Assembly: GCA_963752755.1 (NCBI GenBank)
Contig: CAVVZJ010000001.1
Location: 1-64,000, forward strand
Reading direction: 5' to 3'
DNA: 64,000 nucleotides
Origin: CAVVZJ01 sp963752755
Lineage (GTDB): Bacteria > Planctomycetota > Planctomycetia > Isosphaerales > Isosphaeraceae
A program made the translations under genes and the position numbers. Below the pieces are notes generated by a model. It worked only from the letters and a program-made list of their open reading frames with translations. It was not told the origin of the DNA and ran no database searches. Positions 39,046-48,140 of this stretch are shown piece by piece; within the stretch, counting starts at the first letter, position 1, and every line of letters begins with the position of its first letter.

Positions 39046-39951
39046 ATGGCCCTGAAGAAAACCCGCCGCGTGACCCTCGGTCGTCACCTCGGGCGCGTGA
39101 AGAATCCGATCCGCGAGTTGATCAATGTCGCCTTGATCGTGATGGGAATCCTCTCAGCCGGCATGGGACTGCGGGGGTTCCTCTTCTCCAGCGACTTCAT
39201 CGACGGCGGCGTGACGGGCATCTCGATGCTCGTCGCGAAGGCCACCGGCTGGCCGCTCGCGGCCTTGCTGCCGCTCATCAACCTGCCGTTCATCGCGCTC
39301 GGCTATCGCCAGATCGGCGGGGCGTTCGCCGTGCGGAGCACCCTGGCGATCGCGGGCCTGGCCCTGGCGCTGGCGACGATCCGCTACCCGGACGTCACGA
39401 AGGACCTGGTGCTCACGGCTGTCTTCGGGGGTTTCTTCATCGGGGCCGGCATCGGCCTGGCGATCCGCGGCGGGGCCGTGCTCGACGGCACCGACATCGT
39501 CGCCCTGCTGATCAGCAAGCGCAGCGACCTCCTGAGGGTCGGCGACGTCATCCTCGGCCTCAACGTCCTGATCTTCACGGTGGCTATCTTCGTCCTGGGC
39601 GTCGAGGAGGCCCTTTACTCGATCCTCGCCTACGTCGCCGCGGCGAAGACGCTCGACTTCATCATCCACGGCATCGAGCAGTTCACGGCCATCACGATCG
39701 TCTCGGCCCGCAGCGCCGCGATCCGCGAGCGGATCACGAAGGAGCTGGGCCGCGGCGTGACGGTCCTCCTCGGCCGCGGCGGCCTGACCGGCGCCGAGCA
39801 GGAGATCCTCTACTGCGTCGTGACCCGCCTGGAGATCGGCAAGATCAAGGCGATCGCCCGCCAGCTCGACGCCTCGGCCTTCGTCGTCACCAGCCCCCTG
39901 GCCGACGCCGAAGGGGGATTGCTCAAGAGGTCGCGAATGGAGGGACACTAG
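39046..39951 (+). CDS. YitT family membrane protein
   Basis: 301 residues, intact, ATG at 39046. Five or so membrane helices (LINVALIVMGILSAGMGLRG, WPLAALLPLINLPFIALGY, STLAIAGLALALATIRYP, LTAVFGGFFIGAGIGLAI, GDVILGLNVLIFTVAIFVLG) are followed by a cytosolic DUF2179 domain (FTAITIVSARSAAIRERITK, GVTVLLGRGGLTGAEQEILY, FVVTSPLADAEGG). This order defines the YitT family (DUF161 plus DUF2179). Transport role unproven. Confidence 0.88.
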   Translation: MALKKTRRVTLGRHLGRVKNPIRELINVALIVMGILSAGMGLRGFLFSSDFIDGGVTGISMLVAKATGWPLAALLPLINLPFIALGYRQIGGAFAVRSTLAIAGLALALATIRYPDVTKDLVLTAVFGGFFIGAGIGLAIRGGAVLDGTDIVALLISKRSDLLRVGDVILGLNVLIFTVAIFVLGVEEALYSILAYVAAAKTLDFIIHGIEQFTAITIVSARSAAIRERITKELGRGVTVLLGRGGLTGAEQEILYCVVTRLEIGKIKAIARQLDASAFVVTSPLADAEGGLLKRSRMEGH

Positions 39952-39960
39952 CGGTTGGCG

Positions 39961-40038
39961 TCAGGGCCGGCGGTCGAGCAGGCCCTCGGCGGCGCGGACA
40001 ACGTCGTCGGAGTCCAGCTCGCGCATGCAACGGTGGAC
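39961..40038 (-). pseudogene. 3' remnant of a gene cut by palindromic element B2
   Basis: The minus frame ends ...VHRCMRELDSDDVVRAAEGL then LDRRP and a TGA at 39961-39963. It reads like the C-terminus of a real protein, but its 5' part is replaced by the family B element at 40039. Too short for a family call. Confidence 0.4.
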
Positions 40039-40121
40039 GGGTGGCATACCCACGTCCTCGTGGGCATGAGCAAGTGTCACAGCCAGGGAAACATGCCCAC
40101 GAGGACGTGGGCATGCCACCC
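40039..40121. repeat. Palindromic element, family B copy 2, near-perfect arms
   Basis: Arms 40039-40068 and 40092-40121 (GGGTGGCAT, CCCACGTCCTCGTGGGCATG) match at 29 of 30 positions as inverted repeats. The spacer AGCAAGTGTCACAGCCAGGG is shared, with few changes, by copy B3. Confidence 0.9.
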
Positions 40122-40124
40122 GAC

Positions 40125-40176
40125 CCAGTTCCTCCCGCGGAATCTCCGGGGTCCGAGGACAGACCCCAGTTACCCC
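40125..40176. repeat. Palindromic element, family D copy 3, partial
   Basis: CCAGTTCCTCCCGCGGAATC, then CCGGGGTCCGAGGACAGACC and CCAGTTACCCC. It abuts the family B element, so the two are nested or back-to-back. Confidence 0.65.
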
Positions 40177-40232
40177 GTCTGTCTGGGTACAACGATGATC
40201 AGGAAGCGTCCCTTGTCGGAGGAAGCCCGGCC

Positions 40233-40499
40233 ATGGCGCAGACCGTGACGATTGACGTGGAGATGCCCGAGGACCTGGCGCGGCTCCACCTTCCCGCGGG
40301 GGTGGAGCCCCGGTTGCAGGCCCTGCTCGATCGACAGGACCGAGGTCAGTCGCTCACCGATTCCGAGCGCCAGGAGGCCGAAGGGCTGGTGAACCTGGCC
40401 GAGTTGCTGACCCTGCTCCGCCTCCGCGCCGAGCGAACAGCGGGTGACCCTGCCAGGCCCCGAGGGCGCGGATTTTCCGGCGCCGCCGCGGTATGGTGA
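40233..40499 (+). CDS. Small conserved hypothetical protein
   Basis: 88 residues from the ATG at 40233 with GGAGGAAG upstream. AQTVTIDVEMPEDLARLHLP, VEPRLQALLDRQDRGQSLTD and ERQEAEGLVNLAELLTLLRL form a helical protein of a type I recognise from planctomycetes. It may be an antitoxin-like or regulatory protein, but no toxin gene is next to it. Function unknown. Confidence 0.6.
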   Translation: MAQTVTIDVEMPEDLARLHLPAGVEPRLQALLDRQDRGQSLTDSERQEAEGLVNLAELLTLLRLRAERTAGDPARPRGRGFSGAAAVW

Positions 40500-40581
40500 G
40501 GGGAACTCCCTCGGATGAGGAGCCCGACTCCCCACGCTCGGGTTCGGCCCGAGGTCCATCGAGGACGCCGGAGGCCCGGCC

Positions 40582-41415
40582 ATGTCCGATCAGCGACGCG
40601 AATCGAGGAACGAGCCGGAACCGTCGGATCAGGTCTCCGCCCGCGTGCAGATCCGGATCGGGGGCGCCGACGTCGCCTTCACGCTCACGGTCCCGACCGC
40701 GCCCGTCGGCCCCGAGGCGCTGCTGCCGATCGCGCGCGGCCTGGCTGAGACGGCCGAGAACGTCGCGGTCGAGGCCGTGCGGCGGGCGGGTCGGGCGATC
40801 TCCTGCCGCAAGGGCTGCGGCGCCTGCTGCCGGCAGCTCGTGCCCATCTCCCCCCTGGAAGCCCATCGGCTCGCCGACCTCGTCGCGACGCTCCCCGAGC
40901 CGCGGCGGTCGGAGGTCCGGGCCCGCTTCGACGAGGCGATCCGACGGCTCGGCGAGGTCGGGATGCTCGACGGGCTCCGCGACCCGGAATCGATCCCGGT
41001 GGAGGACCGCAAGCGGTTCGTCCTCGACTACTTCCACCAGGGCATCCCTTGCCCCTTCCTGGAGGACGAGTCCTGCTCGATCCATCCCGAGCGGCCGCTC
41101 GTCTGCCGGGAGTACCTCGTCACCTCGCCGGCCGAGAACTGCCGGGACCCGTCCCCCGAGACCATCGATCGGGTCAAGATCCCCCTGAAACTCTCTGGCG
41201 CTCTGCGGCAGCTCGCCGGCGGGTCAATGTGGGTCCCCCTGGTCTTATCTCTGGAATATGCCGGGTCCCATCCTCTCCCGACCCAGGACCGCCCTGGCCC
41301 CGAGTGGGTCCAGGATCTCTTCCGGCTCGTCTCCGGCCGCGACATCCCCCCGCCGCCCGGAGACCTCGGGGCGGACGGACACGACGGCACGGGGGGCGTC
41401 CCCGGGCTCATGTAG
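40582..41415 (+). CDS. YkgJ-family zinc/iron-chelating cysteine cluster protein
   Basis: 277 residues, intact. The cysteine cluster is CRKGCGACCRQLVPISPLEA near residues 75-94 and, later, GIPCPFLEDESCSIHPERPL with VCREYLVTSPAENC. The pattern CxxxCxxCC followed by CPFL...C.IH..RP..CR is that of the YkgJ/CxxCxxCC family, thought to bind a metal or an Fe-S cluster. The tail is Pro/Gly-rich. Role unknown; cytosolic. Confidence 0.82.
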   Translation: MSDQRRESRNEPEPSDQVSARVQIRIGGADVAFTLTVPTAPVGPEALLPIARGLAETAENVAVEAVRRAGRAISCRKGCGACCRQLVPISPLEAHRLADLVATLPEPRRSEVRARFDEAIRRLGEVGMLDGLRDPESIPVEDRKRFVLDYFHQGIPCPFLEDESCSIHPERPLVCREYLVTSPAENCRDPSPETIDRVKIPLKLSGALRQLAGGSMWVPLVLSLEYAGSHPLPTQDRPGPEWVQDLFRLVSGRDIPPPPGDLGADGHDGTGGVPGLM

Positions 41416-41423
41416 CCCGGGTC

Positions 41424-41517
41424 GGGTGGCATGTCCACGAGGACGTCGGCATGAGCAAGTGTCGCTGCCAGGCGAAACCGACCCACGTCTTCGTGGGCCT
41501 GCTACCCGGCTACGCTC
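41424..41517. repeat. Palindromic element, family B copy 3
   Basis: Left arm GGGTGGCATGTCCACGAGGA and right arm ending TTCGTGGGCCTGCTACCC. The spacer AGCAAGTGTCGCTGCCAGGC matches that of copy B2. It lies between convergent genes and may act as terminator. Confidence 0.78.
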
Positions 41518-41520
41518 AAT

Positions 41521-42220
41521 TCAGGCCGTCGCGGCCTCGGAATTCGTCCGACGTCGCCACGCGATGGCGAGGCCCAGCACGCAGGCGAGGCCGCAGCCGA
41601 TCAGGCTGGGAGGTTCAGGAACGAGCGACAGCGTGTCCACGACGCCGAGGGTGGTGCTTTGGCCCTGGGTAATGACGAGCAAGTGGTTCTGGAAGTTATT
41701 CAGGTGGAGGCTTGACGGAAGGCTCGTCGAATCGAACGGGCCAGGATGGAAGTAGTCCACAAAACTGTAAAGCTCCAGAGACAAGGACTCGACGTCCGAG
41801 CTTTGTGAGTCCTGCTGGGAGAAGATCGCGAACAGCCCGTCCCGTGGCAGACTGCTTGCACTAAATCTTTAATTGTTTTCATCATTGATAATGCTGTAGT
41901 CCTGATACACGGGGGACGCGTCTCCCGGCTGAGATCCCACCATACGTCGTGTCACCTGCGGAGTCGTGGACCGTCGCGGTCAAAGTCAGCGTGTGGCTGG
42001 TATCGGGGGTATAGTACGCAGAGCCTCCGAGAGCAGAAGTCTGGACCATGTCGGTGCTGAAGCGGATCTGGCCGGAGAACGTGACCGAAGGCGTGGACAG
42101 GAGATGCCCGGTGAAGTCGTAGGAGGTGAGATGCTCCGCCTGCGCCCGGTTCGCCGATCCGAGTCCCAACCCCAGCACCAACACCACGAACACGAACCGC
42201 TTCGCTCGAGGGCGCGTCAT
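41521..42220 (-). CDS. PEP-CTERM protein, broken by frameshifts and a stop
   Basis: The ATG at 42220 has AGGAGG upstream and a signal peptide (RFVFVVLVLGLGLGSANRAQ then AEHLTSYDFTGHL). The N-terminal part TFSGQIRFSTDMVQTSALGG resembles surface proteins. The C-terminal part in another frame is SFVDYFHPGPFDSTSLPSSL and the sorting end VPEPPSLIGCGLACVLGLAI then AWRRRTN. The two halves meet near 41925, and an in-frame TAA follows near 41870. Several indels or a real inactivation must be assumed. About 233 residues if repaired. Confidence 0.65.
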
Positions 42221-42567
42221 GAAGTCCTCCTTCGATCTGAACGCCTCACTCAGGGGAATTCTCGGGGGGAGTTGGAGAGATGTGGGGGGATGCTGGCCTC
42301 CACGCACTCTTTTGAGGGATTTCGGTGCGCGGGTCAAGGCGAATCTGACAGGACTACCGAATTCATAGTCTCATGACAAAGTCAATTGATTGCGTCGTGT
42401 TGGCATCACTCCGAGGGGGTGTTCCCGAACTTCTTCGGGTACAATGAAGCGATGGAGCCGTCCCTTGCTGGAGGATGCCCGGCCAGGCCAGGGCGCCGAT
42501 GGTGACGACCCGGTTCGCAACGACGTCCTTGCGACGTTTCTGCGTTACTTGAAGATGAGCAGAGAAG
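42221..42567. other. Divergent intergenic region
   Basis: About 350 bases between a minus-strand PEP-CTERM gene and a plus-strand TPR gene; promoters for both must lie here. No repeat was recognised. Confidence 0.4.
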
Positions 42568-44478
42568 ATGCCAGTCGATCTGAGCGTGGCGTGGGAGCAC
42601 CATCGGCGAGGCGATCTCGAGCGGGCCGCTCGGGAGTATGAGGCGGCCCTCGCGGAGGACCCCGACCGGTCGGAGGCCCTTTATCTTCTGGGCGTGGTGG
42701 GGCTCCAGCGCGGGGAACCCGGGCGTGCCGCCACGCTGCTTGAGCGGGCGGTTGCGGTCCGACCCGAGGTCGCCGACTACCACGCCGGTCTGGCCGAGGC
42801 ATACCGGGCCCTCGGGCAGCTCGACCGTGCCATCGGCGGCTGTCGGGACGCGCTGCGGCTCCGGCCGGAGAGTCCCGAGATCCTCTGCAATCTCGGGGCC
42901 TTGCTGGTGGATCGCGGCGAGATCGACGCCGGGATCGACTCCTTCCGCGACGCACTGCGGTTCCGGCCTGGCTTTCCCGCGGCTCACAACAACCTGGGCC
43001 ATGCGCTGCGGCGGAAGGGCGAGACGGAGGCCGCCCTGGAGCATTTCCGCGCCGCGGTGCGTGCCAACCCCGCGGCGGCCGAGGCTCACAGCAATCTCGG
43101 GACGATCCTCCTGGAACAGGGTCAGGCGAGCGAGGCGCTGGATCATTGCCGGGAGGCCGTGCGGCTCCAGACTGGCTCACCGGCCGCTCGCGTGAATCTG
43201 GGCAACGTCCTCCACCTCCTCGGCCGGCTCGACGAAGCAGAGGCGTGCTTCCGCGAGGCGATCCGGAGCCGGCCGGATCTGGCCGCCGCTCACGCGGGAC
43301 TGGCGGGAGTGCTGGAGCAGCTCGGCGATCTCGAGCCGGCGCTGGCGACCCTCCGCGAGGCCCTTCGGCTCGACCCCCGGCACACCGGCGCGCTCGCGCG
43401 GCTGGCGACCCGGCTGCGCGACACGCTCCCCGAGGCCGAACAGACCGCAATCGAACGCCTGCTAGCCGAGCCTGGTCTGTCCCCGGATCAGCGTGAGCCG
43501 CTGCTTTTCGGCCTGGCTCACGTGCTCGACGCCCGCGGCGAGTTCGACCGGGCCGCCGGGTTCGCCCGACAGGCCAACGCGCTGCAACGCGCCGGGTTCC
43601 AGAGGCGGGGCCGCGGCTACGACCCCGCGACGCACACGCAGTTCGTGGACCAGATCCTGGCCGGGTTCACGCCCGACTTCTTCGCGAGGGTCCGAGGTTG
43701 GGGGCTGGATTCGGAACGGCCGGTCTTCGTCGTCGGCATGCCAAGGTCGGGCACTTCCCTCATCGAGCAAATCCTGGCAAGCCACCCGCGCGTCTTCGGG
43801 GCGGGCGAACTGCGGCTGGCGAGGGAGACGTTCGAGGCATGGCTTGCACAGTCGCCCTCAGCCGGAACCCTCCAGGAGCGCCTGGAACGCCTTGACCGGG
43901 ACGCCTTGCGGGGCCTGGCCCGTCAGCACCTCGACGCCCTGGCGTCGCGGAATCCCGGGGCGGAGCGCGTCGTGGACAAGATGCCGGAAAACACGTTGTA
44001 TCTGGGCTTGATCGCCGCGATGTTCCCACACGCCACGGTGATCCACTGCCGTCGCGATCCGCGTGATGTGGCCCTGTCCTGCTGGATCACCAACTTCGGG
44101 CAGGTCCGCTGGGCCTGCGACCCCGACCACATCGCCTCGCGAATCGAGGAACATCGGCGCATCATCGATCACTGGCGTCAGGTGCTGCCGCTCCCGATCC
44201 GGGAGGTTGACTACGAGGCGGTGGTGGCCCGCCCGGAGGAAGTGTCGCGGGAACTGGTGGCCTGGTGCGGCCTTCCCTGGGACCCGGCCTGCCTGGAGTT
44301 TCACAAAACACGCCGGGCCGTGCGAACCGCGAGCACCGCGCAGGTCCGGCAGCCCATCTACCGCAGCGCGGTGGGCCGCTGGAAGCACTACGAACGATCG
44401 CTGGCCCCGCTCTTTTCGAGGCTGGTCGCGGCGAGTTCTCGAAGCGCCTCGACGTCTCCCGATTCGGAACGTGGATGA
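42568..44478 (+). CDS. TPR-repeat sulfotransferase
   Basis: 636 residues, intact. Residues 1-300 hold about eight TPR units (for example GDLERAAREYEAALAEDPDR, AEAHSNLGTILLEQGQASEA, GRLDEAEACFREAIRSRPDL). Residues about 385-620 are a sulfotransferase domain: the 5'-phosphosulfate loop PVFVVGMPRSGTSLIEQIL, the Arg/Ser block VIHCRRDPRDVALSCWITNF for 3'-phosphate binding, and the tail block VRQPIYRSAVGRWKHYERS. It should transfer sulfate from PAPS to a peptide or glycan acceptor, which the TPR part may bind. Acceptor unknown. No membrane helix is seen. Confidence 0.9.
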   Translation: MPVDLSVAWEHHRRGDLERAAREYEAALAEDPDRSEALYLLGVVGLQRGEPGRAATLLERAVAVRPEVADYHAGLAEAYRALGQLDRAIGGCRDALRLRPESPEILCNLGALLVDRGEIDAGIDSFRDALRFRPGFPAAHNNLGHALRRKGETEAALEHFRAAVRANPAAAEAHSNLGTILLEQGQASEALDHCREAVRLQTGSPAARVNLGNVLHLLGRLDEAEACFREAIRSRPDLAAAHAGLAGVLEQLGDLEPALATLREALRLDPRHTGALARLATRLRDTLPEAEQTAIERLLAEPGLSPDQREPLLFGLAHVLDARGEFDRAAGFARQANALQRAGFQRRGRGYDPATHTQFVDQILAGFTPDFFARVRGWGLDSERPVFVVGMPRSGTSLIEQILASHPRVFGAGELRLARETFEAWLAQSPSAGTLQERLERLDRDALRGLARQHLDALASRNPGAERVVDKMPENTLYLGLIAAMFPHATVIHCRRDPRDVALSCWITNFGQVRWACDPDHIASRIEEHRRIIDHWRQVLPLPIREVDYEAVVARPEEVSRELVAWCGLPWDPACLEFHKTRRAVRTASTAQVRQPIYRSAVGRWKHYERSLAPLFSRLVAASSRSASTSPDSERG

Positions 44479-44527
44479 CCCGGCCACCCAGGCGGCGCCA
44501 GTGGGCCGGGTCCGTGAGAGTGACGGG

Positions 44528-45169
44528 TCAGGCGCGGCTCGACCGGAACCGGTCCGCCTTGCGACTCCGGGCGTGGCCCAGCTCGAGGAGCGCTCCGAGG
44601 CCCAGCATCGCGAGGCTCGTCGGCTCGGGAACCGCGTTGATGGTGAATGGCAGGGGCCCCCCGATGGGTAGCGGCACCAGGTTGAAGCCGGTGTCGGTGT
44701 CGGCGTAGGTGGTGGCGACGGGGTTGAACTGGATGAATCCGCTGCCCGCGGAGGTGGCCTGGAGCTGGAACGAATAATACAGGCCGTTGGCGTTGATGGC
44801 TGCGGAGGAGGTGGGGGTCGAATCGCTGAATTTGCCCGTCGTGTTGTCGGGATTCAAGGAGGAAAGACTGTTGAAATTGGACGTCTGCGATGCGGGAGTG
44901 GCGATGAATATTTCTCCAGGGGTCAGCCCGGAGCTGTTCGCGGCGTCGGGGATGGGAGTAAAGTTGCTTGAGGGGAACAGCACCTCGGAATTCAGGACGA
45001 AGATGAAGTCGGAGCCGACAGCGAGCCCCTGAAGCGACACGTCGATCTCCACGGTCTGCCCCACCGTCAGGTGGGACAGGTCGTTCGGCGATGAGAGTGT
45101 GAGTGGCGGGTCGGCGTTGGCTGACGGTGTCAGAGCCGCCAGGGTGGAAAGCATCAAGGCGAATCTCAC
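44528..45169 (-). CDS. PEP-CTERM protein with cohesin-like region
   Basis: 213 residues, intact. A signal peptide (RFALMLSTLAALTPSANA) is followed by a beta-rich region (LTVGQTVEIDVSLQGLAVGS, GLYYSFQLQATSAGSGFIQF, NPVATTYADTDTGFNLV) that resembles the cohesin-type fold of exported planctomycete proteins. The C-terminal VPEPTSLAMLGLGALLELG and a basic end make a PEP-CTERM sorting signal, here with a weaker helix than usual. It converges on the TPR-sulfotransferase gene. Surface-anchored protein of unknown role. Confidence 0.75.
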   Translation of the reverse strand: MRFALMLSTLAALTPSANADPPLTLSSPNDLSHLTVGQTVEIDVSLQGLAVGSDFIFVLNSEVLFPSSNFTPIPDAANSSGLTPGEIFIATPASQTSNFNSLSSLNPDNTTGKFSDSTPTSSAAINANGLYYSFQLQATSAGSGFIQFNPVATTYADTDTGFNLVPLPIGGPLPFTINAVPEPTSLAMLGLGALLELGHARSRKADRFRSSRA

Positions 45170-45822
45170 AAATCGAAATATAGCGTAGTTCTTTGTGGCC
45201 TAATCTTCCCAAATCAGCATCCTGAGGTGTGGCGACATCGGGCGATTGTACCACTGGAGATCGGACCCATTTCTATTCAATTCTTCCGAATCGCACACCG
45301 ATTATCCCGAACCCGCGACGCGAGATCGTTGAGAAACCCTCATCACTCGATCCGCCAGGTGGCGCCGGATACTTGTCGTCGCTTTGAGGTCCCGGCGAGT
45401 GACTGGAGTCCGGGATGGTTTCTGCCGACCCTTGCGCATGTCCTGAAGGCCCTGTTCCTTCCCTCAATCACGCCAAGTTCGAGGTCAGGCGACGACTGAC
45501 CCTCTCCCGTGATCGGCGTCGCCACCCGAGGTCCCGGACGCGACCACTCGGCCTCGGCCACAACGAATCCGCTTCGGACGATGGCGGAGCAAGGAGGGAG
45601 TCAACGCGGCCACCCGCCCGGGGTTCGACGACGGCCTCCCGGTCACCCGACCAGCACTCAACCGACCGCTGCTGATTTTTCGGGTGATCCGGCGCCCGGC
45701 CCGTTATACTCCGTCCGCTCCCTCACCTCGGGGATACCGGCGATGGCGCCGGGGACGGGAAGCGGGGGTGAGGGGTGTGGTGTAGGGAAGTCCGAAGGAA
45801 CCTCGGGAGAGGAGTCTGTCCG
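45170..45822. other. Intergenic region, no gene seen
   Basis: About 650 bases between divergent genes. Open frames here are weak and Arg/Pro-rich. No clear hairpin. The right edge holds GGGAGAGGAG, the binding site of the MFS gene. Confidence 0.4.
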
Positions 45823-47097
45823 ATGGCGAGCGACGGGCGCGGGGTCGGGGCGACGATCGGCCGGGGGTGGCGGATCGTGGGTGGGCTGTCGATGAACCTG
45901 GCGCTGGGATCGCTCTATGCGTGGAGCGTGTTCGTGGCGCCGCTGGAGGAGCGGTTCGGTTGGAAGCGGACGCAGACCTCCACGGTCTTCACGATCGCGG
46001 TCGTCACCTTCGCGCTGGCGTTCGTGCTGGCCGGGAGGATTCAAGACCGACTGGGGCCGCTGCCGGTCTCGCTCATCGGGGGGTGGCTGGTGAGTCTGGG
46101 ATTCTTCATGTGTTCATTCACGGAGAGCCTGGGCTGGCTGTACTTCTGGTTCGGGATGGTGGTGGGGGCGGGCAACGGCTTCGGCTACGCGACGCCGATC
46201 CCGGTGATGGCGAAGTGGTTCCCCGACCATCGCGGCCTGGCGGTTGGCCTGGCAGTGGCTGGCTACGGCGGCGGCTCCGCGATCTTCGGGCCGTTGTGCT
46301 CGAGCCTGCTGATCCCGAGCTACGGCCTGGCCGCGACCTTCCGCATTCTGGGCGGGGTCTTCCTGGTGATGACGACCGTCGGCGCCTTGCTGCTGCGGAA
46401 CCCGCCGGCCGGGTACCGGCCCGAGGGCTGGGTCCCGACGCCGCCGACGGCGCGGGTTGGGGCGACGACGCACGAGTTCACGCCGGGCGAGATGCTGAGG
46501 ACGCCGACATTCCCCCTGATGTGGGTGGCCTATGCGCTGGGCGGCTCGTCGGGCCTGATGGTCATCAGCCAGCTCGTGCCGTTTGCGAAGGAGAAAGGGA
46601 TCGACGCCGGCACCGCCGGCGCGGCGATGCTCGTCGGCGCGGTGGGCAACGTCGCGGGGCGGACGCTCTCGGGCTGGATGTCGGACCGGATCGGCCGCCT
46701 GAACGTTTTGCGGCTGATGATCGGCCTCTCGATCGTGACGATGCCGCTGCTCTACTCACTCGGCGGTAGCATGGCGGGCCTCTTCGCGATGGTCTTCGTG
46801 ATCTACTGGTGCTTCGGCACCCAGCTCTCGGTGAACGCCTCGACATCGGCCGACTTCTGGGGAACCCGCAACGCCGGCCTGAACTACGGCCTGCTCTACA
46901 CGGCCTACGGCGTCGCCGGTGTGATCGGGCCTCGGCTCGGGTCGAGCGTCTTCGATCGCTACCACAGCTACCGCATCGCCTTCGACGCCGCGGCCGTGCT
47001 GGCGGCCGTCGCCTTGATCTGCGAACTGCTGGCGCGGCGGCCGTCGCCGCCGGTCCCCGCCGTGCTCCGGGCCGCGGAGCGGGTCGCCACCGCATGA
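45823..47097 (+). CDS. OFA-family major facilitator transporter
   Basis: 424 residues from the ATG at 45823. Twelve hydrophobic segments. The first (GGLSMNLALGSLYAWSVFVA) is characteristic of the oxalate/formate antiporter (OFA) family, as are FGYATPIPVMAKWFPDHRGL, the loop SDRIGRLNVLR and the late block FWGTRNAGLNYGLLYTAYG. It probably exchanges small carboxylates or other anions across the inner membrane; the substrate cannot be read from sequence. The gene is alone. Confidence 0.88.
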   Translation: MASDGRGVGATIGRGWRIVGGLSMNLALGSLYAWSVFVAPLEERFGWKRTQTSTVFTIAVVTFALAFVLAGRIQDRLGPLPVSLIGGWLVSLGFFMCSFTESLGWLYFWFGMVVGAGNGFGYATPIPVMAKWFPDHRGLAVGLAVAGYGGGSAIFGPLCSSLLIPSYGLAATFRILGGVFLVMTTVGALLLRNPPAGYRPEGWVPTPPTARVGATTHEFTPGEMLRTPTFPLMWVAYALGGSSGLMVISQLVPFAKEKGIDAGTAGAAMLVGAVGNVAGRTLSGWMSDRIGRLNVLRLMIGLSIVTMPLLYSLGGSMAGLFAMVFVIYWCFGTQLSVNASTSADFWGTRNAGLNYGLLYTAYGVAGVIGPRLGSSVFDRYHSYRIAFDAAAVLAAVALICELLARRPSPPVPAVLRAAERVATA

Positions 47098-47472
47098 AGC
47101 CGCGTGGAGACCGGACGACATTTCCTCCAGCCCACACGCGGAGGAAGCCGCGGTGACGGTTTGCGTCGAGACACCTCCGAGAAGTCGCGCACGGCCACCA
47201 CCCACCAAGCGGGCCAGCGTGCCGCCGTGGTCCCACATCCCGGAGTACGCCGTCGCGGTCGCGACGACCTTGGCACCGGCCACAACCGGGAATCGGTTGC
47301 GGACCGGAATCGGGAAGGTTGGCGCGGCTTGCCGCTGGCATCAAAGTTGCTTCTCAGGGGCAAGTCTCCATGCCGCTTGCGTGATGGGGGCAACGGCGGT
47401 CAGAATGCTCCTGGCTCGGCTCCGGCCCCGGCCCCGTGCTCGGGGCCATCTCACCGTCGGAGGGCACGACCG
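47098..47472. other. Intergenic region, no gene seen
   Basis: About 375 bases between two co-directional genes; no hairpin or repeat was recognised. A long open frame reads through to the GNAT gene but has no protein-like composition. Confidence 0.35.
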
Positions 47473-48072
47473 ATGGCATCCCGTGTCTGCGAAGCCGACG
47501 AACTGGTGCTCAACCTCGTGGGGGAGAAGGTCGCCCTGGGACCGCTCCGGCGCGACCTGATGACGCTGTATCATCGCTGGGATAACGACTTCGCGGTCAA
47601 CTTCCCGCTTGCGGAGTTCGCGCCGCAGAGTCGCGAGGCGACGGAGGCCTGGTACGAGCAGGCGAGCAAGGGCGACCTCGAAAACCGGGTGGGGTTCACC
47701 ATCTACGAGCGGACGAACCTGACCCCGATCGGGACGCTGAACCTGCACATGATCGACCACCTCCACCGGACGGCCTACCTGGGGATCGCCCTCGGCGACA
47801 AGGAATGCTGGGGACGCGGCTACGGGACCGAGGCCGTTCGGCTGGGTCTCGGCTACGCCTTCGGGGCGCTGAGCCTGCACAGCGTCCGCCTGACCGTCTA
47901 TAGCTTCAACGACCGCGGCATCGGGGCGTTCACCCGCGCCGGGTTCCAGCCCATCGGTCGCTGGCGCGAGGCGATCCGCTTCGCCGGACGCGCCTATGAC
48001 ATCCTCTACATGGACTGCCTGGACACCGAGTTCACGGGACCTCGGTGCGACGGCTTCCTGCCGACCCCTTGA
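47473..48072 (+). CDS. GNAT-family N-acetyltransferase (RimJ/RimL type)
   Basis: 199 residues from the ATG at 47473. The acetyl-CoA loop is CWGRGYGTEAVRL, with the following helix GLGYAFGALSLHSVRLTVYS and FNDRGIGAFTRAGFQPIGR. Earlier VGFTIYERTNLTPIGTLNLH and YLGIALGDKE are the core strands. The pattern of ends and spacing fits the Acetyltransf_3 (RimJ/RimL) group, acting on protein N-termini or small amines. The exact substrate is unknown. Confidence 0.88.
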   Translation: MASRVCEADELVLNLVGEKVALGPLRRDLMTLYHRWDNDFAVNFPLAEFAPQSREATEAWYEQASKGDLENRVGFTIYERTNLTPIGTLNLHMIDHLHRTAYLGIALGDKECWGRGYGTEAVRLGLGYAFGALSLHSVRLTVYSFNDRGIGAFTRAGFQPIGRWREAIRFAGRAYDILYMDCLDTEFTGPRCDGFLPTP

Positions 48073-48140
48073 GGGCCGGTTGCCCGGAGCCGTGAGCCTC
48101 GCGACGGCTTCGTCCGCTTGCCCCCGTGGAGGCCGGGTCC

